Counted from the stretch's first letter, positions 28,383 to 37,225 are shown. The stretch is DNA of 52,257 nt from an uncultured Chromatiaceae bacterium (GCA_946482325.1 CAMLRA010000014.1:1-52257), one strand, 5' to 3'. Notes: generated by a model from the sequence alone, not told the origin. Numbers and translations are program-made.

Positions 28383-29454
28383 TCTGGATTTCTTTTATCA
28401 GCAGCCGTCGCCTTACAGTCTGGACGCCGCCGAAAAACAGCAGGCGTTGCAGCAGCATTTGTCTGCATTGGATTCCCATCATCAGCAGCATTGTCAATTG
28501 TATGGCCGTATTGCCGCATCGTTGTCGAACAGCGGTTGGTTTGGTCAGAAAGTGTTTTTGCCGGTGCGCTTATTTAAAGAGTTTGAGTTAAAAAGTGTCG
28601 CCCAGGACCATGTGTTCAAAGTCCTGACATCTTCAGGCACAACCTCGCAGCAGGTCTCCCGCATTGTACTCGACCGAGAAACCGCCGCGCACCAAAGTAA
28701 AGTGCTGGTGAAAATTATGCAGCATTATCTGGGTGTGCAAAGATTGCCGATGTTGATTATCGACCATCCATCCGTGGTCAAAGACCGGCTGTCTTTTTCT
28801 GCACGTGGTGCAGGGATCCTTGGCTTGTCTACCTTTGGCCGTGACCATACGTATGCGCTTGATGATGATATGCAAATCAACCTTGAACGGGTGCAGGCAT
28901 TTATCGGGAAACATCAAGGGAAACCGGTGTTTATCTTCGGGTTTACCTTTATGGTCTGGCAGTATTTTTTTCAGGTACTGCAGCAAAGTGGGAAGACACT
29001 AGATTTAGCCGGCTCTGTGCTGGTGCATAGCGGTGGTTGGAAAAAGTTAATTGATATCGCGGTTGATAACCCGGTGTTTAAGCAGGTCGCGTTCGATACT
29101 TGCGGTATTCAGCGGGTGCACAACTTTTACGGTATGGTCGAGCAGGTGGGCTCGATATTCGTCGAATGTTCTCATGGTTATCTGCATGCTCCGGATTATG
29201 CTGATATCGATATTATTGATGCACAGACCATGCAAAAACTTCCCTTTGGACAACAAGGACTGATTGCCGTCAGCAGTGTGCTGCCGTCCAGCTATCCGGG
29301 GCATCGGTTACTAACCGAAGATTTGGGCACTATATTCGGTGAAGATGATTGTCAATGTGGCCTCAAAGGCAAATATTTCCATGTGCACGGCCGATTACCA
29401 AAAGCTGAGGTGCGTGGCTGCTCTGATACTCATGCGGCGGAGGTAAAACCATGA
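28375..29454 (+). CDS. LuxE-like acyl-protein synthetase
   Basis: A 359-residue member of the acyl-protein synthetase/LuxE family. In luminous bacteria, LuxE uses ATP to activate a fatty acid as acyl-AMP and passes the acyl group to LuxC. Motifs are FKVLTSSGTTSQQVSRIVLD (the nucleotide loop), SVLVHSGGWKKL, and HNFYGMVEQVGSIFVEC. Near the C terminus, LLTEDLGTIFGEDDCQCGLKGKYFHVHGR resembles the A8 region of ANL enzymes. No luxA or luxB is present, so the role is carbohydrate decoration and not light. It overlaps the luxC-like gene by 4 bases. Confidence 0.87.
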   Translation: MNNLDFFYQQPSPYSLDAAEKQQALQQHLSALDSHHQQHCQLYGRIAASLSNSGWFGQKVFLPVRLFKEFELKSVAQDHVFKVLTSSGTTSQQVSRIVLDRETAAHQSKVLVKIMQHYLGVQRLPMLIIDHPSVVKDRLSFSARGAGILGLSTFGRDHTYALDDDMQINLERVQAFIGKHQGKPVFIFGFTFMVWQYFFQVLQQSGKTLDLAGSVLVHSGGWKKLIDIAVDNPVFKQVAFDTCGIQRVHNFYGMVEQVGSIFVECSHGYLHAPDYADIDIIDAQTMQKLPFGQQGLIAVSSVLPSSYPGHRLLTEDLGTIFGEDDCQCGLKGKYFHVHGRLPKAEVRGCSDTHAAEVKP

Positions 29455-30689
29455 CCCTTTCCGCTGTCCGCTTGTTAGCGCCACTACAATCTACACAAAC
29501 TATTGAACAGTTTTGCCAGTCCCGTTCAGATTTATTGGCGCCATTTTCCGCCCCAGCGCTTGAGTTTGTTGAACACTTGTCGCGGCAGTTACTGCGGGAT
29601 CCTGCATTCAAAGCGTACCCGGAAATGATCGCCTTGGGCTATTGGTTACGCAAAGCCAATATCAGCCGGCTGGCTGAGCAGGCCGCAGCGCCAGCTGCTG
29701 CATCATGCCACGCAGTCCGGCTGCCCCGTGGTTTGGTATTTCATGTGGCGCCATCCAATGTGGACACCATTTTTATCTATTCACTGGTGATTTCCCTGTT
29801 GATGGGAAATAAGAATCTGGTGCGCTTATCGTCAAAGTCTTCGGCGCAACAACAGTTGATCCTGCAGGTGCTCAACCAGGTAATGGCTACGCTGCCCGAT
29901 AATCAGGTCAGTCACAGCCTGATGGTGGTCACTTATCCGCACGATGACAATATCAGCCGGACTTTGTCTGCCAGCTGCGATGCCAGGATGTTGTGGGGTG
30001 GTGACCAGACTGTGGGCTATTTCAGTAGTTTGCCGGTACGCCCGACTGCAGTAGATATTAAATTTGCTAATAAATATTCGCTGGCTTTGTTATCAGCAGA
30101 GGCTGTGCTGGCCGCTGACGAGACTGGGTTTTCCAATTTGGTACGGGCCTTTGTCAACGATACTTATTTGTTTGGTCAGCAGGCGTGTTCATCACCCCGC
30201 TCAGTATGCTGGCTTGGAGATGACAATATTGTTAATCTGGCCAGTGCTAAGTTTTGGTCTGCCGTCAATTCAGCGGTCAGTCAGTATCCGCATGGCCTGA
30301 TAGCCGCTGATTTTATGCAAAAACTGGTGTTTGTTGCCGAACATGCAATTGGTTATCAGTCGGCGTTGAGTCCGGTGGATTCAGATTTAACTTTAACGGT
30401 TTTGACTACCAAACTCGCCGGATTGATTGATAGCAGGGATCATTGTGGTCGCGGCACTTTCCTGCAAACGACGGTGCGCCAAATCACTGAATTAAACACT
30501 GTGCTGCACCGCGGCGTTCAGACACTAACGTATTTTGGTATTTCAGCAAGCGAGCTACAACAGTGGCTACAGGCTGGGGTGCCGGGGCTCGATCGGCTGG
30601 TACCGGTTGGGCAGGGACTTGATTTTGATTATATCTGGGACGGTGTTGATTTATTCAGCAGCTTGTCCAGATTAGTAACCATCAGATAA
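29451..30689 (+). CDS. LuxC-like acyl-CoA/acyl-protein reductase
   Basis: A 412-residue member of the LuxC family (aldehyde dehydrogenase superfamily). LuxC takes an acyl group onto a cysteine and reduces it with NADPH to the aldehyde. Residues around RLPRGLVFHVAPSNVD and the cofactor-binding MGNKNLVRLSSKSS are followed by the probable catalytic Cys246 in FGQQACSSPRSVCW. The pair LuxE-LuxC is translationally coupled. In this locus an aldehyde formed here could be transaminated by the DegT protein or reduced by the SDR. It is shorter than LuxC of Vibrio (about 480) at the N terminus. Confidence 0.87.
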   Translation: MTLSAVRLLAPLQSTQTIEQFCQSRSDLLAPFSAPALEFVEHLSRQLLRDPAFKAYPEMIALGYWLRKANISRLAEQAAAPAAASCHAVRLPRGLVFHVAPSNVDTIFIYSLVISLLMGNKNLVRLSSKSSAQQQLILQVLNQVMATLPDNQVSHSLMVVTYPHDDNISRTLSASCDARMLWGGDQTVGYFSSLPVRPTAVDIKFANKYSLALLSAEAVLAADETGFSNLVRAFVNDTYLFGQQACSSPRSVCWLGDDNIVNLASAKFWSAVNSAVSQYPHGLIAADFMQKLVFVAEHAIGYQSALSPVDSDLTLTVLTTKLAGLIDSRDHCGRGTFLQTTVRQITELNTVLHRGVQTLTYFGISASELQQWLQAGVPGLDRLVPVGQGLDFDYIWDGVDLFSSLSRLVTIR

Positions 30690-30701
30690 AACGGTAATTG
30701 C

Positions 30702-31883
30702 ATGTTAAATACTTCTTTTTCAGCCTGGCCTTCTTTTACGCAGGAAGAAGCGGATGCGGTCAGTCGCGTCGTGCTCAGTAATAAAGTGAATTACTGGACC
30801 GGGCAGGAATGTCGTGAATTTGAAAAAGAATTTGCAGCATGGACGGGCACACAATATGCCGTTGCGCTGGCCAATGGCACACTGGCACTCGATGTTGCGC
30901 TTAAGGCGTTAAGCATTGGCCCTGGTGATGAAGTTGTAGTCACCCCCCGAACCTTTCTGGCCTCAGTGTCTTGTGTTGTCACTGCTGGGGCCACCCCAGT
31001 GTTTGCTGACGTTGATTTGAATACACAAAACCTGTCGGCGGAGACAATAGCCGCGGTCATCACGCCAAAAACGAAAGCGGTTATAGTGGTGCATTTGGCA
31101 GGCATGCCAGCGGATATGGACCCCATCATGGCCCTGGCAAAGCAACATGGCTTTTATGTCATCGAAGACTGTGCGCAGGCGCATGGCGCGAAATACAAAG
31201 GTCGCTCTGTTGGTTCTATCGGTCACATCGGTGCCTGGTCTTTCTGTCAGGACAAAATTATGACGACCGGTGGTGAAGGCGGCATGGTGACGACCAATGA
31301 CAAAGACTTATGGTCCTTTATGTGGTCGTACAAAGATCATGGTAAGAGTTTTGATTCGGTTTATCACAAAGAACATGCGGCCGGATTCCGTTGGGTGCAT
31401 GACAGTTTTGGCACCAACTGGCGGATGTTGGAAATACAGGCCGTCATTGGCCGCATTCAGCTCACCAAAATGGCTGACTGGACCGAAATTCGTAATAGTC
31501 ACATGGCGCAGTTAAATGCGGCTGCGGCAGATTTCCCATTGTTACGTCAGCAAAAAGTTCCGGCTGATGTACTACATGGTGGTTATAAACACTATTTCTT
31601 TATCCAGCCCGAGTTTTTTGCGCCGGGCTGGGAGCGCGAACGCTTAATTCGAGAAATCAACGAAGCGGGCGTACCTTGTTACCACGGTAGCTGCTCGGAA
31701 GTGTATCTGGAAAAAGCCTTTGATAACACGCCTTGGCGGCCAGCAACCCGCTTACCGAATGCCCGCCAGTTGGGTGATACCAGTTTGATGTTACTGGTGC
31801 ATCCGACCCTGACAGCACAGGAAATGCAGAAGTCTTGTGATGTATTACGCACAGTGCTCACCAGCGCATCGGTTAAGCGCTGA
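30702..31883 (+). CDS. DegT/DnrJ/EryC1/StrS family PLP-dependent aminotransferase
   Basis: A 393-residue PLP-dependent aminotransferase of the sugar-aminotransferase type. The N-terminal FSAWPSFTQEEADAV is followed by ALANGTLALDVALKAL, VVTPRTFLASVSCVV, VIEDCAQAHGA with the PLP-ring aspartate, and the Schiff-base lysine K185 in WSFCQDKIMTTGGEGGM. The usual substrate of the family is a nucleotide keto-sugar. The dTDP-4-keto-6-deoxyglucose made by RfbB would be a candidate. An aldehyde made by LuxC is an alternative suggested only by the neighbours. Confidence 0.9.
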   Translation: MLNTSFSAWPSFTQEEADAVSRVVLSNKVNYWTGQECREFEKEFAAWTGTQYAVALANGTLALDVALKALSIGPGDEVVVTPRTFLASVSCVVTAGATPVFADVDLNTQNLSAETIAAVITPKTKAVIVVHLAGMPADMDPIMALAKQHGFYVIEDCAQAHGAKYKGRSVGSIGHIGAWSFCQDKIMTTGGEGGMVTTNDKDLWSFMWSYKDHGKSFDSVYHKEHAAGFRWVHDSFGTNWRMLEIQAVIGRIQLTKMADWTEIRNSHMAQLNAAAADFPLLRQQKVPADVLHGGYKHYFFIQPEFFAPGWERERLIREINEAGVPCYHGSCSEVYLEKAFDNTPWRPATRLPNARQLGDTSLMLLVHPTLTAQEMQKSCDVLRTVLTSASVKR

Positions 31884-31894
31884 GTCTGTTGCGG

Positions 31895-32989
31895 ATGAAA
31901 ATTCTCTACATCGTCACCCGCGGTGATGTCATTGGCGGCGCCAGTATGCATGTACTGGAACTCGCCAGTGAAATGCAACGCCGTGGCTGTGACGTCACCA
32001 TTTTATTGGGGCCAGGCGATATAGTAGCGCAACTGGCTGAGCAGCGTGGACTCCCCATTATTGTAGAACCGTTGTTGTTGCGGCAAATATCACCGCTGCA
32101 GGATTTGCGGTGTTTCATTCGATTGTGTCGGTTATTGCGCCAGATACGTCCGGATATATTGCACCTGCATTCGGCAAAAGCGGGTTTGTTGGGCCGGGTT
32201 GTGGCGAAGTGGCAGCAGGTGCCGGTGGTCTATTCAGTGCATGGATGGTCGTTTAGCGTGTATCAGGGAAAAAAAGCCCGGTGTTTCCGATGGTTGGAGA
32301 AAATGCTAATGCCGTTGACAGATCAACTGGTATTAGTCTGTCAGCGAGATGTTGACATAGCCCGACATCAGCTCGGCGCAAAGCCGAATCAGCTGGCGCT
32401 GGTGCATAATGGTATCAGCGGTTTTGCCCCGCTGAAAAAGACAGTTAATCCGTCTTACTGTCGGCTTATCTCCGTTGCACGCTTCGAAGAACCCAAAGAC
32501 CAAGTGACGCTGTTAAAAGCGATGGCCAGTGTTCCCTCTCAACACTGGCATTTGCAATTGGTTGGCAATGGCCCAACGCTTGACTCGTGCCGGCGATTGG
32601 CAATGGAACTTGGTCTGGAACAGGTAGAATTTCTCGGAGAACGCTCAGACGTTGCCGAGTTACTGGCGCAGTCAGATGTATTTGTGTTGAGCAGTCGCAG
32701 CGAAAGTTTGCCGGTCAGTGTGATCGAAGCAATGCGTGCCGGTCTCCCTGTGATTGCTACTCATGTCGGAGGGATGGCGGAGCTCGTCGCTGAAGACGTC
32801 AGTGGTTATCTGGTGGCGCCTTTGGATGTCTGTCAGCTAAGCCTGTGTCTGAATAAGCTCATAACAGAGCCGGACTTGCGGCAACGGATGGGGACAGTGG
32901 CCAGAAGCCGTTTCGAACAGTTTTTTACTGTAGAGCAAAATGGGACCCGATTATTGTCCTTATACCGCCAACTGCTGGAGGCTGCATGA
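31895..32989 (+). CDS. GT4 family glycosyltransferase
   Basis: A 364-residue GT-B transferase, with N terminus ILYIVTRGDVIGGASMHVLE and DILHLHSAKAGLLGRV in the first domain. The second domain contains RLISVARFEEPKDQVTLLKA, and FVLSSRSESLPVSVIEAMRA followed by GLPVIATHVGG, which carries the EX7E-like pair. I prefer ATG 31895; an in-frame TTG lies six bases upstream. It lies directly before the WbpV/WbpL-like pair, so it may add a sugar to the WbpL product (inference). Confidence 0.85.
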   Translation: MKILYIVTRGDVIGGASMHVLELASEMQRRGCDVTILLGPGDIVAQLAEQRGLPIIVEPLLLRQISPLQDLRCFIRLCRLLRQIRPDILHLHSAKAGLLGRVVAKWQQVPVVYSVHGWSFSVYQGKKARCFRWLEKMLMPLTDQLVLVCQRDVDIARHQLGAKPNQLALVHNGISGFAPLKKTVNPSYCRLISVARFEEPKDQVTLLKAMASVPSQHWHLQLVGNGPTLDSCRRLAMELGLEQVEFLGERSDVAELLAQSDVFVLSSRSESLPVSVIEAMRAGLPVIATHVGGMAELVAEDVSGYLVAPLDVCQLSLCLNKLITEPDLRQRMGTVARSRFEQFFTVEQNGTRLLSLYRQLLEAA

Positions 32990-33942
32990 ACAGAGTTGTT
33001 CTGACCGGCGCCAGTGGTTTTATCGGCCGGCATTTGGTTGAATACCTTGCTCGTCAGGCTCAAATATCGCTGGTACTGGTAGTCAGACAACCTTTGAGCT
33101 GGGTAGCACCTGCTGGAGTCGTTGTCCGCCAAATAGCCGATTTTCGTGATGAAGCCGCATGGAAGAATCTGCTGCAGCCAGCTGATATTGTGATTCATCT
33201 GGCTGGGTTGGCACATCGTGATCTACCTGCGGAATTGCAGGTAGAAGGTTTTTTTGAAGCAAATGTGGCAACAACCCGTGCTATTGCTCAGGCTGCGGCA
33301 CAGCAGCAAATCAGCAACTTGATTTTTATCAGCTCTATTGGTGTCTATGGCAGTAGCCGTGATGATATTGTTGGGCCTGACAGTGCTGTGCATCCGGACC
33401 ACCCTTATGCAGAGTCAAAGCTTGCAGCCGAGTTAGCACTGCTCAGCGTACCAAACCGGCACTACAACTGTACGATTCTGCGCTTGCCGTTGGTCTATGG
33501 TGCCGATGCGCCGGGTAATTTTGGCAAATTGCTGAGGCTGGTTGCGCTGGGGATCCCGCTACCATTCGCCGGTCTGCAAAATCGCAAGTCGTTTCTTGGG
33601 ATTGATACCTTAAACCAGATTCTGCACAAGTTGATCCGCGCGCCACTACAAGGAGATTTCACCCTGGTTGCTGCAGAGCAAGAAGCCGTCACTTTGGCAA
33701 CGTTACTGCGTAATTTATCGCAAGGGATGGGAAAAACCTCACGTTTGTTTTATGTGCCTGCCTGGTTGTTAAAAGCACTATTGACTTGTGTCGGTCAGAA
33801 AAAAATGTATAAAAAACTATGCCTGACATTAGAAGCCGATAGTAGCCAATTGTTTGAACTGATCAATTGGCAACCTCAACAAACGGTCGGGGAAATTATT
33901 CGCAGGGTTGGTTCGGATTATCAAGGATCTCGTCGCACATGA
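32986..33942 (+). CDS. NAD-dependent epimerase/dehydratase, WbpV-like UDP-sugar 4-epimerase/reductase
   Basis: A 318-residue extended SDR. The NAD motif TGASGFIGRH, the VIHLAGLAHRD motif and the catalytic HPYAESKLAAE (YxxxK) are present. Proteins like this stand directly before WbpL-type transferases in Pseudomonas and related O-antigen loci. They act as a 4-epimerase or 4-reductase on a UDP-HexNAc, for example forming the FucNAc or QuiNAc precursor. The usual partner WbpM/FlmA dehydratase is not in the window, so the substrate remains open. It overlaps the preceding gene and the WbpL-like gene by 4 bases each. Confidence 0.85.
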   Translation: MNRVVLTGASGFIGRHLVEYLARQAQISLVLVVRQPLSWVAPAGVVVRQIADFRDEAAWKNLLQPADIVIHLAGLAHRDLPAELQVEGFFEANVATTRAIAQAAAQQQISNLIFISSIGVYGSSRDDIVGPDSAVHPDHPYAESKLAAELALLSVPNRHYNCTILRLPLVYGADAPGNFGKLLRLVALGIPLPFAGLQNRKSFLGIDTLNQILHKLIRAPLQGDFTLVAAEQEAVTLATLLRNLSQGMGKTSRLFYVPAWLLKALLTCVGQKKMYKKLCLTLEADSSQLFELINWQPQQTVGEIIRRVGSDYQGSRRT

Positions 33943-34925
33943 TGCTGCTTAGCCTGCTTGCATTTTTCGTCACTTTTACCGGGACCTGGTTGTTGATCAG
34001 AGTTGCCGGGCATAAGGTCTTGCAGGATATTCCAGGCCCACGGAGTAGTCATTCGCGTCCGACCGTTAGAGGTGGCGGCGTGGTGTTTATCCTGGTTTTT
34101 CTGCTGTGTACTTATCTCGCTTCTTTACAACAATGGGTACCAGTATTACAGACCTGGCAGTTAGGCGCGATTGGCGTGATGATGCTGGTGGGGATGATTG
34201 ATGATCTGATTGGTCTGCCGGTCTTGAGTCGTTTATTGGTACAAATTGCCGTTGCTGCGTTTTTGGTTTATTTACCACTGACGCAAAGTCTGGTGCCAAG
34301 CTGGCTGTTGTTGCCTCTTATATTAGCGGCAGTTTGGTTTATCAACCTTTATAACTTTATGGACGGAATCGACGGTATTGCGTCGCTCCAGGCAATCAGC
34401 GTGGCATTGGTCATCGCGGGTTTGTGTTATTGGCAAAATGACATGCAATTAGCACAACTTTGTTTGTTGCTGGCTGCAGTAGTGGCCGGGTTCCTGTTCT
34501 GGAATTTTCCACATAGCCGGATTTTCATGGGCGATGCAGGAAGTGGGGCTTTGGGCAGTATCTTCGTGCTGTTGATGGTGCTGGTCGCCGCCAGCTCAGA
34601 AGCGTTATGGTGGGCATGTATCATCATGATGTCAGTCTTTATCCTCGATGCCAGCTGGACCCTGACGGTGCGGTTGCTGACTGGTCAAAAAATCTGGACT
34701 GCGCACAAACTACACGCTTATCAAATTTTAAGTCGGCGCTGGGATAGCCACAGTAAAGTCAGTGCACTGGTGAGCGGGTACAATCTGTTATGGTTAGCCC
34801 CTGTCGCCTATGGGTATGTCGCAGGTTTTTTGAGTTTATCTGTGGCTTTTGCTTTGGCATGGGGACCGGTTTTGTGGGTCTGCTATCGCCTCAGAGCAGG
34901 GCAGGCGTTTCCGGATGCAAGTTAG
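33939..34925 (+). CDS. WbpL/WecA-like polytopic phosphoglycosyl transferase (MraY superfamily)
   Basis: A 328-residue polytopic membrane enzyme that transfers HexNAc-1-phosphate from a UDP-sugar to undecaprenyl phosphate. The motifs DIPGPRSSHSRPTVRGGGVV, MIDDLIGLPVLSRL (DD metal site), FINLYNFMDGIDGIA and FLFWNFPHSRIFMGDAGSG are those of the WbpL/WecA branch, with the last containing the catalytic NxxNxxDG-related and HGD-loop residues. About ten membrane segments are present. ATG 33939 overlaps the previous stop by 4 bases; the frame is open upstream. It is the second initiating transferase of the locus. Confidence 0.92.
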   Translation: MMLLSLLAFFVTFTGTWLLIRVAGHKVLQDIPGPRSSHSRPTVRGGGVVFILVFLLCTYLASLQQWVPVLQTWQLGAIGVMMLVGMIDDLIGLPVLSRLLVQIAVAAFLVYLPLTQSLVPSWLLLPLILAAVWFINLYNFMDGIDGIASLQAISVALVIAGLCYWQNDMQLAQLCLLLAAVVAGFLFWNFPHSRIFMGDAGSGALGSIFVLLMVLVAASSEALWWACIIMMSVFILDASWTLTVRLLTGQKIWTAHKLHAYQILSRRWDSHSKVSALVSGYNLLWLAPVAYGYVAGFLSLSVAFALAWGPVLWVCYRLRAGQAFPDAS

Positions 34926-35904
34926 CTCAACAGAAGTTTGTAGAGACAATGATCTCTTCCTTTCGGTGATCATACCGCTTTATAACAAGGAACTATCTGT
35001 CGGCCGGGCGATAAAGTCAGTGCTGGCCCAACACTTTTCCAACTTCGAATTGCTGATCATTGACGATGGTTCTACCGATCAAAGTTTTGCGCGTGCGGCT
35101 GAATTTTCCGACCCGCGCATACGTCTTATCCGGCAATCCAATCAAGGCGTCGCAGCTGCGCGTAATCAGGGGATGCTGCATGCATGCAGCAATTACCTGT
35201 GTTTCCTTGATGCTGATGATCAATACCTGCCTGAATTCCTCAGTCAGATTGCGGGCCTGATCCGACGGGCACCAAGTGCTGCGTTATATAGCTGCCGTTT
35301 TGATGTCGTTGATGAACGTGGCCAACTGATGCAGTTAAGTTCTGACTTTGAGCCTGAATTTGCTGGCGTAGTCCCGGACTTTTTTACCGCCTACAAGCAA
35401 AATCGCAGTCTGATATGTGCTTCATCTTTTGCTATCCGGCGTGAGCTATTGCAGGCAATTGGTGGTTTTCCTGCCGGAATCCGGATAGGTGAGGATATTT
35501 TTGTCTGGCTGCAGGCCGCATTAACCGGTCCTGTGTTCTACAGCGCGAAAACGGCCGTCGTTGTCTATCAAAATGCAGAAAACCGTACCATTCATCAGCA
35601 AACGCAGGAGTTAGCCTGGCATCTGATTTATTTTTTGCGTGATCGGCACTGGACTCATCAACTGACTGCTGAGCAGGTACAGCAGATAGACAGGTTTATC
35701 CGGCATAATGTATTGGTTGCAGCCTTCGGTGCATTACGGTTTGGCCGACGGGATGTAGCACGTAGCTATGCCACTTTGCTGCGGCACCACTCGTTGCTGA
35801 TCTCGCTGATGATTCAATGCAGTAGTTATTTACCGCTACGGCTTTTTCAGCTGCTGCGGGTACTGCGCAATTATCTGACCTCTAACCGGCCATACACCCG
35901 ATGA
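34915..35904 (+). CDS. GT2 family glycosyltransferase
   Basis: A 329-residue GT-A transferase. It has the N-terminal VIIPLYNKELSVGRAIKSVL, LLIIDDGSTDQSF, RNQGMLHACSNYLCFLDADD with the metal-binding DxD (DADD), and GEDIFVWLQAAL, a likely catalytic-base ED motif. ATG 34915 overlaps the WbpL-like stop by 11 bases and is the first good start in the frame, though the frame itself opens at 34849. The sugar transferred is unknown. Confidence 0.85.
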   Translation: MQVSSTEVCRDNDLFLSVIIPLYNKELSVGRAIKSVLAQHFSNFELLIIDDGSTDQSFARAAEFSDPRIRLIRQSNQGVAAARNQGMLHACSNYLCFLDADDQYLPEFLSQIAGLIRRAPSAALYSCRFDVVDERGQLMQLSSDFEPEFAGVVPDFFTAYKQNRSLICASSFAIRRELLQAIGGFPAGIRIGEDIFVWLQAALTGPVFYSAKTAVVVYQNAENRTIHQQTQELAWHLIYFLRDRHWTHQLTAEQVQQIDRFIRHNVLVAAFGALRFGRRDVARSYATLLRHHSLLISLMIQCSSYLPLRLFQLLRVLRNYLTSNRPYTR

Positions 35905-36746
35905 ATCTGCCTGTCGTTTCTGTGTATATTCCAACCAAAAATCGCCCGCAGTTATTGCAGCGCGCACTGATGTCTTGTTTATCACAGGACTATCCAGCGC
36001 TTGAAATTCTTCTGGTTGACGATGGCTCCGACGAAACGGCTGCAGGCGAGATTGCGGCTCTGGCAGCGAAAGATAAACGGATCCGTTTGTTTAGGCTATC
36101 CCCCAGTGCTGGCGCGCCACAGGCGAGAAATCTGGCTATTACCGAAGCAACTGGTGAGTTTATAACTGGTCTTGACGACGACGATGAGTTTTTGGCCGGA
36201 CGGATCCAAAGTTTTGTTTCGGCTGCACAACAAAACCCAGAAATCAGATTTTTTTGCTCCGGTTATCAATATGCGCTGGCATCCGGCCACAAGCTGCATG
36301 GTTTAACTGGCTCCAGACAATTTGGCTTGCAGGAACTCTTGCTGAAAAATCTGGTCGGTAATCAGGTCTTTTGCCGCACGGAGCTACTACGTCAAGTTGG
36401 TGGATTTGACCCGGATTTGCCCGCTTGTCAGGATTATGATTTGTGGATCCGGCTTTGTGCCGCAGGGGCGCGCGGGATGCGGCTTGATCTGCAGAACTAT
36501 TTGGTTCATCAGGCTCACGAACTGCCTCGTATTTCAACGCAGCAGCGCCGTTTGCAGGGTCAGATGATGCTTGCGGAAAAACACCGCGCCCTGATGACCC
36601 CGGTGCAATTCCGGGCCCAGAAGTTTTATGCGCATCTTTATGCCGGGCCAGTCAGTCTTGGACAAATTGTGCGCGATTGTCCGCTCTCTTTATGGCCGCT
36701 TGCTTTGAAAATGACCGTTTTGCGCTGGCTCGGCCGGAAGGTCTAG
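35901..36746 (+). CDS. GT2 family glycosyltransferase
   Basis: A 281-residue GT-A transferase. It shows VVSVYIPTKNRPQLLQRALM, ILLVDDGSDET, and GEFITGLDDDDEF (the DxD motif). QDYDLWIRLCAAG carries the ED-like acceptor motif. It overlaps the preceding GT2 by 4 bases and is the last gene of the polysaccharide block; a promoter and the secretion operon follow after 77 bases. Confidence 0.85.
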   Translation: MNLPVVSVYIPTKNRPQLLQRALMSCLSQDYPALEILLVDDGSDETAAGEIAALAAKDKRIRLFRLSPSAGAPQARNLAITEATGEFITGLDDDDEFLAGRIQSFVSAAQQNPEIRFFCSGYQYALASGHKLHGLTGSRQFGLQELLLKNLVGNQVFCRTELLRQVGGFDPDLPACQDYDLWIRLCAAGARGMRLDLQNYLVHQAHELPRISTQQRRLQGQMMLAEKHRALMTPVQFRAQKFYAHLYAGPVSLGQIVRDCPLSLWPLALKMTVLRWLGRKV

Positions 36747-36765
36747 CCAGAGTACCGGATATACA

Positions 36766-36794
36766 TTCACAATAACGGCCAGATTCGGCATAAT
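36766..36794 (+). promoter_or_regulatory. Probable sigma-70 promoter of the type II secretion operon
   Basis: TTCACA (-35, 5 of 6 consensus) and CATAAT (-10, 5 of 6), 17 bases apart. The expected start is near 36801, about 23 bases before the gspG ATG. The interval separates the polysaccharide block from the secretion operon. No terminator can be seen for the upstream operon, so read-through into gsp genes is also possible. Confidence 0.55.
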
Positions 36795-36823
36795 CAGGCC
36801 AGTTCGTAAAAATGGAAAGAAAA

Positions 36824-37225
36824 ATGAAGTCAGCTATTAAACAAGGTTTTTCATTACTTGAGTTGTTAATTGTTATCGCCATCATGGGATTGATCGTCTC
36901 GCTGGTTGCGCCGGAAATGTTCAGCAAACTGGATAGTTCCAAGCAAAAAACTGCGATGGCACAAATGAAAATGCTTCAGACTTCGATAGATACCTATCGC
37001 TTGGACGTGGGCGACTTTCCTGCCAGCCTTGATGAACTGGTCAAAAGTGATAAGAAGGGCTGGGATGGTCCATACCTGCCAAAAGAAGTCCCGTTGGATC
37101 CATGGGGCAATCCTTATGTGATTGTGAAGCCTGGCGAAAATAACCAACCATATCAATTAATGTCTTATGGTGCAGACGGCAAAAAAGGCGGCACTGATCT
37201 TGATGAGGATGTCATTGCATCATGA
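36824..37225 (+). CDS. gspG: GspG-like type II secretion major pseudopilin
   Basis: A 133-residue protein that would form the pseudopilus shaft. The leader ends in QG, giving cleavage before FSLLELLIVIAIMG, with the conserved Glu5 and a long hydrophobic helix. The C-terminal part contains the GspG signature DGPYLPKEVPLDPWGNPYVI and an acidic end (GGTDLDED), which is the usual calcium-binding region of GspG. I chose ATG 36824, with GGAAAG just upstream, over 36812. In canonical operons gspG is internal; here it comes first. Confidence 0.92.
   Translation: MKSAIKQGFSLLELLIVIAIMGLIVSLVAPEMFSKLDSSKQKTAMAQMKMLQTSIDTYRLDVGDFPASLDELVKSDKKGWDGPYLPKEVPLDPWGNPYVIVKPGENNQPYQLMSYGADGKKGGTDLDEDVIAS

Noticed and set aside
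26010..30689. A bioluminescence (lux) operon
   Set aside because: LuxC- and LuxE-like proteins are present but there is no luciferase luxA/luxB, no luxD, and the surroundings are all polysaccharide genes.
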